A stretch of 64,000 bases of DNA from Bacteroides intestinalis (GTDB lineage: Bacteria; Bacteroidota; Bacteroidia; Bacteroidales; Bacteroidaceae): assembly GCF_902364365.1 (NCBI RefSeq), contig NZ_CABJDN010000013.1, positions 1 through 64,000 on the forward strand, read 5' to 3'. Each line of letters begins with the position of its first letter. Positions within the stretch are counted from its first letter, which is position 1. A program made the position numbers and the translations under genes. Of the stretch, positions 7,843 to 17,200 are shown piece by piece. Below the pieces are notes generated by a model. That model ran no database searches, had not been told where the DNA came from, and worked only from the letters and a program-made list of their open reading frames with translations.

Positions 7843-9177
7843 CTAAACCTTCTTTCTGCACAGCAAAATAAGGATTGTTGTAGTAATATCTCCCGCTGCC
7901 ACCGCAAGCCAGATTCCCGTCACGCCGAACCATGCAGGCAATATAAAGAAGAACAAGACCGGCAAGATACCACGCAGCAGTGTAAGCCTCATCGCCAGAT
8001 TGATACGTTCAATGCTGGTATAATACCCTATTGTGATTACATTTATCCCGAAGAAAATGTAATCGACAGCAAACAGAGGCAGACCGACAACCGCATACTG
8101 CCAGGCATGACTTGTCCGGTCCGGCAAGAACAGGGAAACAATATCGCCGGAGAAACAGGCAAACACTCCGCTAATCAGCAAAGCGAACACAACAGCGGAA
8201 ATGATGCATAAACGCAATGCCTTATTGGAGCGCAATAACTGTCCGCAACCGTAATTGTAGCTGACAATAGGTTGTGCCGACTGAACCATAGCATTGAACA
8301 CCATGAAAATAATAGGGAACAGATAGCAGACAATGCTATAAGCTGCTACTCCATCCGTTCCCAGATGACTCATAAACACATAATTGCCGGCAATAGCCAT
8401 GACAGCAATTGTCATTTCGCTCAAACAGGATGAAACACCCAGTTTCAGCATATACCATGTATTCCTCAGTGTCAGTCGGATACTCTTGATACTCATTTTC
8501 AGCCTGGCAAACCGAACGGATACGGACGGGCGAAGCAGATAACCCAAGAGTAAAAGTGTCCCCACCAGTTCTCCCAAGTCAGTGGCAATAGCAGCACCGA
8601 ACAATCCCCACTCAAAAATAAAGATAAAGATATAATCGAGTACAATATTGACAACAGTGGCCGCCAGCATGGCCCACATGGCAAAATTAGGGTTCGTCAG
8701 ACGCACGAAGAACGGCAACGCCACCAGTAAAACCGTGGACGGAATGGATATGGAGAACCAAAACAAATACTCCGCCGACAATTCCGTCAGATGCCCTTCG
8801 GCTCCCAACAAAGTAACGACAGTTTCGGGGAACACGGTCAACAGTATTCCCATAATGACGCTGATAATCGTCAGCATAACGATTGACTGCGTGACGTTGA
8901 TATTAGCGACCACCAATTTGCCACGAGACAGATTAATGGAAGCAAGAATTCCTCCACCCATACCGAACATCAGTCCCAACCCGGCTGCTATCATAAAAAT
9001 AGGCGCCGCAATATTCACCGCGGCAATGGCATCACTGCCTATTCCGCGTCCTACGAATATCCCGTCGACAACAGTGAACAATGCGGATGATACCATACCC
9101 AGCAACGTGGGGAAAAGTTGTTTTGTAAACAACTTACTCACACTCATATTTTTGAAGTCTAAATTATCCCTTTGCAT
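7843..9177 (-). CDS. MATE family efflux transporter
   Basis: A 444-residue integral membrane protein of the MATE (NorM/DinF-like) family, which exports drugs or metabolites in exchange for Na+ or H+. About twelve hydrophobic segments are visible, in two related halves. The N-terminal half carries FPTLLGMVSSALFTVVDGIFVGR, the usual first-helix signature, and the second half has SCLSEMTIAVMAIAGNYVF. An internal Met at 9147 (MSVSKLF) is an alternative start. It is a single-gene unit read toward the susCD operon. Substrate is not predictable. Confidence 0.93.
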   Translation of the reverse strand: MQRDNLDFKNMSVSKLFTKQLFPTLLGMVSSALFTVVDGIFVGRGIGSDAIAAVNIAAPIFMIAAGLGLMFGMGGGILASINLSRGKLVVANINVTQSIVMLTIISVIMGILLTVFPETVVTLLGAEGHLTELSAEYLFWFSISIPSTVLLVALPFFVRLTNPNFAMWAMLAATVVNIVLDYIFIFIFEWGLFGAAIATDLGELVGTLLLLGYLLRPSVSVRFARLKMSIKSIRLTLRNTWYMLKLGVSSCLSEMTIAVMAIAGNYVFMSHLGTDGVAAYSIVCYLFPIIFMVFNAMVQSAQPIVSYNYGCGQLLRSNKALRLCIISAVVFALLISGVFACFSGDIVSLFLPDRTSHAWQYAVVGLPLFAVDYIFFGINVITIGYYTSIERINLAMRLTLLRGILPVLFFFILPAWFGVTGIWLAVAAGDITTTILILLCRKKV

Positions 9178-9202
9178 ATCTCATTGTTTTTAAAAAGCGG
9201 TG

Positions 9203-9210
9203 CAAAGGTA
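9203..9210 (-). promoter_or_regulatory. -7 box of the MATE gene
   Basis: TACCTTTG on the minus strand matches TAnnTTTG. No good TTTG lies 19-21 bases upstream, so only the -7 element is supported. Confidence 0.45.
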
Positions 9211-9261
9211 GGTTTCATTAATTTGTTGATACTTAACAAATGGTAATTAAAACATTTGCAT

Positions 9262-9269
9262 TATCTTTG
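9262..9269 (+). promoter_or_regulatory. -7 box of the thioredoxin-fold lipoprotein gene
   Basis: TATCTTTG matches TAnnTTTG and lies 26 bases before the ATG at 9296. No matching -33 box is evident. Confidence 0.45.
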
Positions 9270-9295
9270 TCTTTCAATATATAAGTAATTGAATT

Positions 9296-10222
9296 ATGAA
9301 AACTTATCTCAACATTTTCTTCCTGTTCCTGATTCTATGTACCTCATGCGGCAGCCGGAAAGCAAATGACAACAAGGGAACAACACTTCAGGCAGACACC
9401 GTGAAAAAATTCACGCTTCCCATTATACCAGCCATGCTGAATACCCCCGAATTGCGTGCAGATTATCTGGTACGGCACTACTGGGACAATATGGATTTTA
9501 CCGATACCACTTATATTAACCTGCCGGATGTTACGGAACAGGCGTGGGTGGACTTTATAGATATTATGAAGGTAGTTCCGGACACTACCGCGATAGCTGC
9601 CATAAAGCAACTGTATAAGATGGCAGATCAAAAGAAAGTCGTATTCTTCTATTATACGGACTTAGCCGAAAAGTATTTGTATGATCCGAACTCTCCGATG
9701 CGGAATGAGGAATTTTACATCCCGGTGCTGGATGCCATGCTGGAAAGCAAGGTGTTGAATGATACGGAGAAAATACTTCCGCAAGGACGCAGGGAGCTGG
9801 CTGAACAGAACCGCATCGGAAGGCCGGCAGAAGATTTCACTTATACACTGCTGTCCGGGAAAAGCGGTACGCTCTACGGAGTGAAAGCAAAATATACGCT
9901 GCTGTTTATCAACAATCCGGGATGCCATGCTTGTGAAGAAGGTATAGAAGAACTAAAACAGGCACCTGCCATCAATAAGGAATTTGCCGCAGGAAGCTTA
10001 AAGATACTGGCTGTTTATCCGGATGAAGATAAGGAAGAATGGAAAAGACACTTACCGGATTTCCCAAAAGAATGGATAAACGGGTATGATAAAAAACTCG
10101 TTATAAAAGAAAAGAATCTGTATGATCTGAAGGCAATACCTACCCTGTATCTGTTGGATAAAGACAAGAAAGTATTGCTGAAAGATGCAACGGTGGCACA
10201 GATTGACCAGTACCTGCAATAA
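9296..10222 (+). CDS. DUF5106-type lipoprotein with C-terminal thioredoxin fold
   Basis: A 308-residue lipoprotein: the signal sequence ends ILCTSC with a likely anchored Cys18. Residues ~40-170 match the helical DUF5106-type region found ahead of redoxin domains in Bacteroides (LNTPELRADYLVRHYWDNMDF is characteristic). Residues ~180-305 form a thioredoxin-like domain with the redox motif CHAC at 210-213 (NNPGCHACEEG) and a cis-Pro region KAIPTLYLLD. It probably acts in periplasmic or outer-membrane thiol chemistry; the client is unknown. It forms a single-gene unit ending in a 30-bp hairpin that begins at its stop codon. Confidence 0.85.
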   Translation: MKTYLNIFFLFLILCTSCGSRKANDNKGTTLQADTVKKFTLPIIPAMLNTPELRADYLVRHYWDNMDFTDTTYINLPDVTEQAWVDFIDIMKVVPDTTAIAAIKQLYKMADQKKVVFFYYTDLAEKYLYDPNSPMRNEEFYIPVLDAMLESKVLNDTEKILPQGRRELAEQNRIGRPAEDFTYTLLSGKSGTLYGVKAKYTLLFINNPGCHACEEGIEELKQAPAINKEFAAGSLKILAVYPDEDKEEWKRHLPDFPKEWINGYDKKLVIKEKNLYDLKAIPTLYLLDKDKKVLLKDATVAQIDQYLQ

Positions 10223-10297
10223 GTGATTAGTGGTGAGTGATTAGTGATTAGCGGCATGACAGCGCAACTAATCACTAATCACTCACCACTAATCACT
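10222..10297. repeat. Heptad-word hairpin element A
   Basis: Arms 10222-10251 and 10268-10297 are perfect 30-bp reverse complements around a 16-base loop. Each arm is made of 7-bp words: AGTGATT, AGTGGTG, AGTGATT, AGTGATT, then their complements. The left arm starts on the last base of the preceding stop codon. There is no T-run after it, so it is not a typical intrinsic terminator, although it could still end or stabilise transcripts. Confidence 0.85.
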
Positions 10298-10382
10298 AAA
10301 AACATCCCCTCTCACCACTCCACATCGTGAAGGATAAAAGGGGATGAAGAAACGAGAGAAGAGAGAGTATATGATTTATTCT

Positions 10383-11747
10383 TTATTCCCTGCCACCACC
10401 TAAAGCCTGGTAGAGATTGATAATTCCCTGTATCTCATCGAAGCGATCGGCTATCTGCGTCAGTTGGGCAGAGAGCAACGATTGTTGGGCGGTAAGTACT
10501 TCCAAATAAGTGGAGTTACCATGTTTCATCAACAATTGCGTGCTGCGGACTGCGGTTTCCAATGAAGTGATCTGTCCGTCGCGCAACTCTGTTTTACCAC
10601 GGGCCACCTGCACTTGGGTAAGGGCATTGTTCACTTCACTTCCTGCATTCAGCAAAGCCTGCTGGAAAGAAAGTTTAGCTTCTTCCTGTTGGGCTTTGGC
10701 TATTTTCAACTGTGCCATGTTCAATCCTTTATTAAATAAAGGTTGTGTCAGTGAACCGACTGCGGAGAGTAACAGCTTGCCCGGATTGACAATCATGCTT
10801 CCGGCAGAGTTTGTCCAACCTGCCGTACCTCCCAAAGTGATGGAAGGATAAAAAGCCGAACGAGCTGCATTGGTACTATAAAAGGCCTGTACCAGCGAGA
10901 GTTCCGCACTCTTCACGTCGGGACGACGGGAGAGCAACTGCAAAGGAACGCCTACGCTAAGTTCTTCCGGGAAACTTTGTCCCTGTAATTTTCCACGTTC
11001 GATGGCGTCGGGCACATCACCCAGTAAAATAGAAAGTGAATTCTCTACTTCACGGATTTGCTGTTTAAGGTCGAGCAAAGAGGCTTCTACCATATAACAG
11101 TTTGCTTCGGTTTGGGCTACTCCGGCCTCATCCGTCATACCTGCTGCTTTCATAGCACGCATTGTCTTCACGCTCTCACGCCACTTGGCGGCAGTTTCGG
11201 CAGAGACGTTGTATTGTGCATCGAGCATTAATAAGGTATAATACATATTTGCCACATTGGCTATTAACGAAGTAGTGACAGCTTGTTCGTACTCCAGGCT
11301 CTGAAGGTATAAAGCTTTCGCACGGCGTTTCGCATTGGTCAGTTTACCGAAAATATCAATTTCCCAACTGGCGGATGCTATGCCGCTATACGTCCAGGAA
11401 CCTTTTGATTTATCAAAGCTACTCACACCTCCCTGCGGAGTCAACATAAAAGAAGGCAGATAGGCCAGACGGGCGGATGACAGAGTGGCTTCCGCTTCTT
11501 TGATGCGCCACTGAGCGGACTGCAAGTCAGTATTGCCTTGCAGTGCATGCTCAATGAGAGATTGTAGTTGCGGGTCGGTGAACAACTCGCGCCAGGAGAG
11601 AGAGGCGATAGAGGTGGTGTCTTCCACCTCTACATCCTGCCCGTAAAGTCCGTCGGTCTTGACTTCGGGACGTTCATATTTAGTATAGATGCCGCAACTA
11701 CTCAACAGCAAGGCTGCGACAGCTAAAGTGATGATTTGTTTCTTCAT
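10383..11747 (-). CDS. TolC/OprM-family outer membrane efflux lipoprotein
   Basis: A 454-residue outer membrane channel of the NodT/OprM type that completes an RND efflux pump. The lipobox LLSSC places lipidated Cys18. GIYTKYERPEV after it is the usual start of this family. Two repeated outer-membrane efflux domains follow (~60-250 and ~265-450), including SLSWRELFTDPQLQSLIEHAL and SRRPDVKSAELSLVQAFY. Last gene of a three-gene operon; its ATG overlaps the pump gene's stop by 4 bases. Paired with an adaptor and a pump, so drug or lipid export is inferred. Confidence 0.93.
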   Translation of the reverse strand: MKKQIITLAVAALLLSSCGIYTKYERPEVKTDGLYGQDVEVEDTTSIASLSWRELFTDPQLQSLIEHALQGNTDLQSAQWRIKEAEATLSSARLAYLPSFMLTPQGGVSSFDKSKGSWTYSGIASASWEIDIFGKLTNAKRRAKALYLQSLEYEQAVTTSLIANVANMYYTLLMLDAQYNVSAETAAKWRESVKTMRAMKAAGMTDEAGVAQTEANCYMVEASLLDLKQQIREVENSLSILLGDVPDAIERGKLQGQSFPEELSVGVPLQLLSRRPDVKSAELSLVQAFYSTNAARSAFYPSITLGGTAGWTNSAGSMIVNPGKLLLSAVGSLTQPLFNKGLNMAQLKIAKAQQEEAKLSFQQALLNAGSEVNNALTQVQVARGKTELRDGQITSLETAVRSTQLLMKHGNSTYLEVLTAQQSLLSAQLTQIADRFDEIQGIINLYQALGGGRE

Positions 11748-14700
11748 TTTTCTTTTGATTGATGTTCTTCTATTTCTTTCTTACTCACTTCCATCTCCTC
11801 CTCAATCTGCCAGTCTTTGGGAGGCATGGACTGAACCGGACGAAGACGCTCCTGCAACCACTGGAAGGTGACGAACAAAGCCGGAACGATGAAAAGCAAT
11901 GCCAGTGTACCGATGGTCATACCACCTACTACACCCGTACCCAATGAACGGTTACCGTTAGCACCTACTCCGGTAGCTACTACCAGTGGGAACAGGCCGA
12001 AGATCATGGTGAGTGCCGTCATCAGGATAGGACGGAGACGTGCTTTGGCTGCGCTGACTGCGGAAGCAATCAACCCCATGCCTGCTTTTCGGCGCTCGGC
12101 AGCATATTCCGTCAACAGAATGGCTGTCTTGGCAAGCAAACCGATCAACATAATCAAACCTGTTTGCAGATAAATGTTATTCTCCAATCCTGCTATCTTG
12201 GCAAACAAGAACGTCCCCATCAAACCTACCGGAACCGCAAGAATAACTGCAAACGGAACGATGAAACTTTCATAAAGCGCACTCAGGATAAGATAGATCA
12301 TCAGAATACAGATACCGAAGATAATTACCGTCGTACCACTCTGCTGGTTCTCTTCACGTGTAATACCACCGAAGTCATAACCGTAACCTTTTGGCAGGCT
12401 GATTTCTGCTGTCTCTTTCACAGCACGGATGGCATCACCCGTACTATACCCTTCAGCAGGCATGGCATTCACAGCTATGGAGTTATACATATTGAAGCGG
12501 CTCAAAGTCTCGGCACCATAACTGCGGGTCAGTGTAACGAACTGACTCAGTGGAGCCATCTCACCGTTTGCCATCCGTACAAAGGTGTTGTGCAATGAAG
12601 ACTCATCCATGCGGTATTCCGGACCGGACTGTATCATAACCCTATATACCTTTGAGAAACGGTTGAAGTTGGATACATACTGTCCGCCATAGTAGCCCGA
12701 AAGTGTAGAGAGCACTGCATCCGGAGTAATGCCGGCACGCTTACATTTGGCAGCATCGACTTCTACAGTCCACTGCGGATAGCGCACATCGAAAGTAGAA
12801 TAGGCCATGGAGATTTCAGGACGCTGATTCAAAGCACCCAGGTATTGCTGGGTAGTCTGGAAGAAGGTGTTCACATCCGTGCCCAACTTATCCTGTACAT
12901 TCAGGTCGAGCGCATTACCCATACCATAACCCGGAATCATACCCGGAGCAATTGCAAAGATCGTGGCATCTTTGATATCTGCCGTGCGGGCATAAATCTG
13001 TCCGATGACAGCCTGCACCTGATCTTCTTTCTTTGTACGTTCATCCCAAGGTTTCAGCTTCACTACAATCATACCGAAGGTATTCCCCTGTCCGGAAAGC
13101 AAGCCGTAGCCGGTTACTTTCTGAATATGAAGTTTCTGCGGAATAGCCTCCAAGCGTTCTTCCACACGAAGCATAACATCATCCGTAGTCTTCAGTGAAC
13201 TACCCGGAGCCGTGCTTACATTGACGAACAATACACCCTGGTCTTCATCAGGCACTAAACTGGTCTTCGTAGAGTTCATCAGGAGTACCAGCACTACTAC
13301 TGAGCAAACCAGCAATGACCATGACAACCAACGACGCTTGATAAAGAATAATACCGCATTCTTATATTTATTCACCACCACATCGAAAGCCGCATTGAAC
13401 GAATTACGGAAACGGGCGGCAAAATTATTCTTCTGCGTGCCATCTTCATTAATATAAGGTCTCAGCAGCAGAGCGCAAAGAGCCGGGCTCAGCGTCAAAG
13501 CGTTAACGGCTGAAATACCTACCGCAACCGCCATCGTCAGACCGAACTGCGTATAGAACGTACCGGACGTACCACTCATAAACGATACAGGAATGAATAC
13601 CGCCATAAATACCAGTGAAGAGGTGATAACCGCATTACTGATACCTTTCATAGCGTCGATACTTGCCATATAAGAAGACTTATACCCGACATCAAACCTC
13701 GACTGTACCGCCTCGACGACGACTATGGCGTCGTCCACCACCGTACCGATCACAAGCACCAATGCAAACAGTGTAATCAGGTTGATACTGAATCCGGCAA
13801 CGGACATAAAAGCGAAGGTACCTACCAGTGACACGATGATGCCCACCAACGGAATCAATGTGGAACGGATGTCCTGTAAGAATACATATACCACCAAGAT
13901 AACGAGAATGATAGCCTCGATCAAAGTCTTTACTACTTCATGGATAGAAGCGAACAGGAAGTCATTGGAACTCATCATCTGTGTCAGTTCCACACCTTTC
14001 GGCAGGTCTTTGCGCACTTCGTCCAACAGGTTGTCAATGTTCTGGTTTACTTCCGTTGCATTAGAGCCGGCCGTCTGGAATACCATACAGGAAACACCAT
14101 TGTGACCGTCCATACCGCCTTTGTAGGCGTAGCTGTCCTTACCCAGTTCCACATCTGCAATATCTTTCAACTTCAGCACTTCACCGTCTTCCGTAGAACG
14201 GATTACGATTTCACCAAATTCCTCGGGTGTAATCAGACGGCCTTTATACTTCATGGTATATTGATAGGTTTCATCCGAATTTTCACCGAACGAACCGGTA
14301 GCCGATTCAATATTCTGTTCGGCAAGTGCCGCCGTCACGTCAGACGGAATCAGTTTGTACTGTGCCATCACATCAGGCTTCATCCAGACACGCATACTGT
14401 AGTCACCACCCATAATCATCATATCGCCCACACCTGCAATACGCAGCAACTGCGGTTTCAAGTTGATACTCATATAGTTGGCAAGGAAGTTTTCATCGTA
14501 CGAATTATCTGGACTATGCAATGAAAACATCTGTAAGATACTGGTCTGGCGTTTCATAGTAGTCACACCTACCTGGGTTACTTCTCCCGGAAGCTGTCCG
14601 GTAGCTCTGGATACACGGTTCTGCACATTGACGGCAGCCATATCCGGATCGGTACCCTGCTTGAAATAGACAGTAATGGATACCGAACCGGCATTGGTAG

Positions 14701-14947
14701 CGGTGGACGTCATATAGGTCATGTCTTCCACACCGTTGATAGCTTCTTCCAACGGAGCGATAACACTCTTCTGCAAAGTTTCTGCACTGGCACCGTAGTA
14801 CGTGGTACTTACCATAACGGTAGGCGGAGCAATATCGGGATATTGTTCGACGGGCAGGGTAAACAACCCGATGATACCCAGAATGACAATCGTTATAGAA
14901 ATGACTGCCGAAAATACCGGGCGTTCAATAAATGTTCTCAGATTCAT
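11744..14947 (-). CDS. RND efflux pump, AcrB/MexB type
   Basis: A 1067-residue inner membrane proton-driven pump of the hydrophobe/amphiphile (HAE1) group. The start MNLRTFIERPVFSAVISI is typical. Twelve membrane segments in two halves are visible, and TM4 carries the proton-relay Asp pair in VVDDAIVVVE. PVSFMSGTSGTFY and ILLTEYAAERRKAGM match AcrB-type proteins. AAAGGAGGA 7 bases before the ATG is an unusually good Shine-Dalgarno site for this phylum and overlaps the end of the adaptor gene. Likely exports drugs, detergents or bile acids with its partners; this is inference from class. Confidence 0.95.
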   Translation of the reverse strand: MNLRTFIERPVFSAVISITIVILGIIGLFTLPVEQYPDIAPPTVMVSTTYYGASAETLQKSVIAPLEEAINGVEDMTYMTSTATNAGSVSITVYFKQGTDPDMAAVNVQNRVSRATGQLPGEVTQVGVTTMKRQTSILQMFSLHSPDNSYDENFLANYMSINLKPQLLRIAGVGDMMIMGGDYSMRVWMKPDVMAQYKLIPSDVTAALAEQNIESATGSFGENSDETYQYTMKYKGRLITPEEFGEIVIRSTEDGEVLKLKDIADVELGKDSYAYKGGMDGHNGVSCMVFQTAGSNATEVNQNIDNLLDEVRKDLPKGVELTQMMSSNDFLFASIHEVVKTLIEAIILVILVVYVFLQDIRSTLIPLVGIIVSLVGTFAFMSVAGFSINLITLFALVLVIGTVVDDAIVVVEAVQSRFDVGYKSSYMASIDAMKGISNAVITSSLVFMAVFIPVSFMSGTSGTFYTQFGLTMAVAVGISAVNALTLSPALCALLLRPYINEDGTQKNNFAARFRNSFNAAFDVVVNKYKNAVLFFIKRRWLSWSLLVCSVVVLVLLMNSTKTSLVPDEDQGVLFVNVSTAPGSSLKTTDDVMLRVEERLEAIPQKLHIQKVTGYGLLSGQGNTFGMIVVKLKPWDERTKKEDQVQAVIGQIYARTADIKDATIFAIAPGMIPGYGMGNALDLNVQDKLGTDVNTFFQTTQQYLGALNQRPEISMAYSTFDVRYPQWTVEVDAAKCKRAGITPDAVLSTLSGYYGGQYVSNFNRFSKVYRVMIQSGPEYRMDESSLHNTFVRMANGEMAPLSQFVTLTRSYGAETLSRFNMYNSIAVNAMPAEGYSTGDAIRAVKETAEISLPKGYGYDFGGITREENQQSGTTVIIFGICILMIYLILSALYESFIVPFAVILAVPVGLMGTFLFAKIAGLENNIYLQTGLIMLIGLLAKTAILLTEYAAERRKAGMGLIASAVSAAKARLRPILMTALTMIFGLFPLVVATGVGANGNRSLGTGVVGGMTIGTLALLFIVPALFVTFQWLQERLRPVQSMPPKDWQIEEEMEVSKKEIEEHQSKEK

Positions 14948-14950
14948 GGA

Positions 14951-16108
14951 TTAATCCTCCTTTGTTTGTTGATTAGCGGTGTCTTGTGCTGCAGAGGATG
15001 CTGTCTTAGCTTGTATAGGTGTACCTTCGCGCAATAATCCCACGCCTTCGGCCACAATTACATCACCCACATTCAAACCCTTGTCTACGATATACTCTTT
15101 TCCACCATTCACACGGGTCACCTCCACCGGGGCAGACTGTGCTTTACCATCTACTACTTTAAACACGAACACTTTATCCTGCACTTCATAAGTAGCCGCT
15201 TGCGGAACAACGATACAATTCCGTTTTTGAACAGGAACCACTACATTACCGGCTCCCCCACTCTGTAACAATCCTTCTTTATTCGGGAATACGGCACGCA
15301 GGCTGACAGTTCCGGTAGAAGCATCGATAACTCCACTGATTGTTTCAATCTTACCTTGCGAAGGATAGGTAGATTTATCATTCAGAATCAGTTCAATAGC
15401 AGGCATTTCCTCCAATGCTTTACTCCTGGAACCATAGCGGCGCGTCATATCCAGCAACTGGTTTTCTGTCATCGAGAAGTAAACGTACATATCGGAATTA
15501 TCAGAAACCGTAGTCAACGGTTTAGGCAGGCTGGCACTAACCAAAGCGCCCACACGATAGGGCAGAGTGCCTACAACACCGTCGGCAGGACTTTTCACTT
15601 CCGTATAAGAAAGGTTATTGGCGGCACTTACACGTTGCGCTTCCGTCTGCGCCAATTGCGCTTTCGCCGTCAGCAGGTTATTATAAGATGTCTGCAAGTC
15701 GAACTCGGAAATCACGTTCTGGGCAAACAATTCTTTTTTACTGTCATACGTCAGTTGAGCCGTAGCTACACTTGCACGCGCCGCTTCCACATTGGCTTCC
15801 GCAGTCTGCAAAACCGCACGGTAAGGTACTTGATCAATAATAAACAAGACTTGTCCTTTGCGGACCGCCTGACCTTCTTCCACACAGAGTTTAGTCAGGA
15901 AACCGGACACCTGTGGGTAAATGTCAATGTCTTGTCTTCCCCGTATACTCGCTGAATAGGTCGTTTGCAATTCCTTGTCGGATGTCGTGATTCTCATCAC
16001 CTCATACTCAGAACTGGTCTGCACGGTAGGAGCCTGTCCGCATGCTACCAATGTTACTCCACAAATGAATGTCATCATCTGTCTAATCAATCTCTTCTTT
16101 GTTGTCAT
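14951..16108 (-). CDS. RND efflux periplasmic adaptor (membrane fusion protein)
   Basis: A 385-residue AcrA-type adaptor that bridges pump and outer membrane channel. The lipobox TLVACG gives lipid-anchored Cys23. Residues ~55-100 hold the first lipoyl half (QVSGFLTKLCVEEGQAVRKG), followed by an alpha-hairpin (~100-165) with repeated Ala-rich heptads, then the second lipoyl half (ADGVVGTLPYRVGALV) and beta-barrel. First gene of the efflux operon, 3 bases ahead of the pump gene, and divergent from an AraC-type regulator gene that probably controls it. Confidence 0.93.
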   Translation of the reverse strand: MTTKKRLIRQMMTFICGVTLVACGQAPTVQTSSEYEVMRITTSDKELQTTYSASIRGRQDIDIYPQVSGFLTKLCVEEGQAVRKGQVLFIIDQVPYRAVLQTAEANVEAARASVATAQLTYDSKKELFAQNVISEFDLQTSYNNLLTAKAQLAQTEAQRVSAANNLSYTEVKSPADGVVGTLPYRVGALVSASLPKPLTTVSDNSDMYVYFSMTENQLLDMTRRYGSRSKALEEMPAIELILNDKSTYPSQGKIETISGVIDASTGTVSLRAVFPNKEGLLQSGGAGNVVVPVQKRNCIVVPQAATYEVQDKVFVFKVVDGKAQSAPVEVTRVNGGKEYIVDKGLNVGDVIVAEGVGLLREGTPIQAKTASSAAQDTANQQTKED

Positions 16109-16149
16109 ACTACAATCTTTTTAAAAAACATCTTTTGTTATGTCGGCGG

Positions 16150-16157
16150 CAAAGGTA
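16150..16157 (-). promoter_or_regulatory. -7 box of the AcrAB-TolC-type operon
   Basis: TACCTTTG on the minus strand matches TAnnTTTG, 41 bases before the adaptor ATG. No clear TTTG -33 element was found, which would fit activator-dependent transcription. Confidence 0.45.
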
Positions 16158-16201
16158 TGCCGTTTTTGAACAACAACTTGTTTCATTTATCGCACTCCTT
16201 T

Positions 16202-16253
16202 GTTCGTTTTCGGAACGGTTTGCTTAACATTCCAAAAAGAACTTCTACCTTTG
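16202..16253 (+). promoter_or_regulatory. Promoter and possible operator of the AraC-type gene
   Basis: TTTG at 16219-16222 and TACCTTTG at 16246-16253 (23-base spacer, slightly long) precede the ATG by about 30 bases. A small dyad GTTC-N7-GAAC (16202-16216) lies just upstream and might be an operator shared with the divergent efflux operon. The dyad is weak evidence. Confidence 0.4.
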
Positions 16254-16282
16254 TTCCAACAAAACTTTAAAAGAAATAAAGT

Positions 16283-17119
16283 ATGAATCCATTATTGACT
16301 ACGAAAGCAGAAACCTTCAGATCCGGAAGCGATAATCTGGAGTTTTACCACAACCGACTCATTAAATTAACGAACGGAGTCCTTATGTTCTGTTCCGGCG
16401 GAGAAGCGGAAATCACCATAGATCTGGAGAAACATCACATTATACCGAATACGAATATCATGTTGTTGCCCGGCTCTATCCTTTCGCTCAGATCGGCCAG
16501 CCAGGACTTCCAGATACACTATTTTGCCTATTCGGGCGAAATGATGAAGGTGGCCTGTTTCCGACTGGACCCGGCATTTATGCATTTCATGAAAGAAAAC
16601 TCCTGCTATACGCATACCAGACTCGAAACCATACGCCCCATCCTGAGAATGATAGAGGCAAGTGCCGCCATCTATGCCGACAAGGAAAACCAGTTCCGCG
16701 AGAGTATTGCCCAGAACCTGCTTCAGATATTCTTCCTGGATACTTATGATAAGGTGCAGAGATATTTTACGAAAGAACAACTGGAGGGAGGCAACCGGAA
16801 AGGACAGCTATTCAAGAAGTTCATTCACCTGGTACACACCCATTGTACCACACAACGGGATGTAGCTTTTTATGCCGAGCAGCTTTGCATTTCTACACGC
16901 TACCTTTCTGCCATTACTAAAGAGATAGGTCAGATTTCCGCTAAAGAACTTATTGACGAATTCCTCACACTGGAGATTAAAGTCGCCCTGCAATCCACCA
17001 ACCTGTCGCTGAAAGAGATAGCCGACCGCTACAATTTTCCCGACCAGTCGTTCTTCGGGCGCTACTTCAAAAAGCATACGGGAATATCACCGAAAGAATA
17101 CAGGGCTAAAAGAATTTAA
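16283..17119 (+). CDS. AraC-family transcriptional regulator
   Basis: A 278-residue regulator. The first ~150 residues resemble a cupin-type sensing domain (GGEAEITIDLEKHHIIPNTN). The last ~100 form two helix-turn-helix motifs, the first at RDVAFYAEQLCISTRYLSAI, the second ending in the family signature DQSFFGRYFKKHTGISPKEYR. Divergent from the three-gene efflux operon with 174 bases between, so it is the likely regulator of that pump. The ligand is unknown. Confidence 0.92.
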   Translation: MNPLLTTKAETFRSGSDNLEFYHNRLIKLTNGVLMFCSGGEAEITIDLEKHHIIPNTNIMLLPGSILSLRSASQDFQIHYFAYSGEMMKVACFRLDPAFMHFMKENSCYTHTRLETIRPILRMIEASAAIYADKENQFRESIAQNLLQIFFLDTYDKVQRYFTKEQLEGGNRKGQLFKKFIHLVHTHCTTQRDVAFYAEQLCISTRYLSAITKEIGQISAKELIDEFLTLEIKVALQSTNLSLKEIADRYNFPDQSFFGRYFKKHTGISPKEYRAKRI

Positions 17120-17152
17120 TTATAAATAATAGCTATATACAATTATTTTGCT

Positions 17153-17160
17153 TATATTTG
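17153..17160 (+). promoter_or_regulatory. -7 box of the M64 peptidase gene
   Basis: TATATTTG matches TAnnTTTG, 40 bases before the ATG at 17201. No -33 box at the expected distance was seen. Confidence 0.4.
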
Positions 17161-17200
17161 CAACTGATGACAAACACTAAATAAAACAAAAGAAGTGATT

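Noticed and set aside
10222-10297. Ordinary rho-independent terminator
   Set aside because: The stem is AT-balanced, built from repeated words and lacks a T-run, so it is listed as a repeat element instead.
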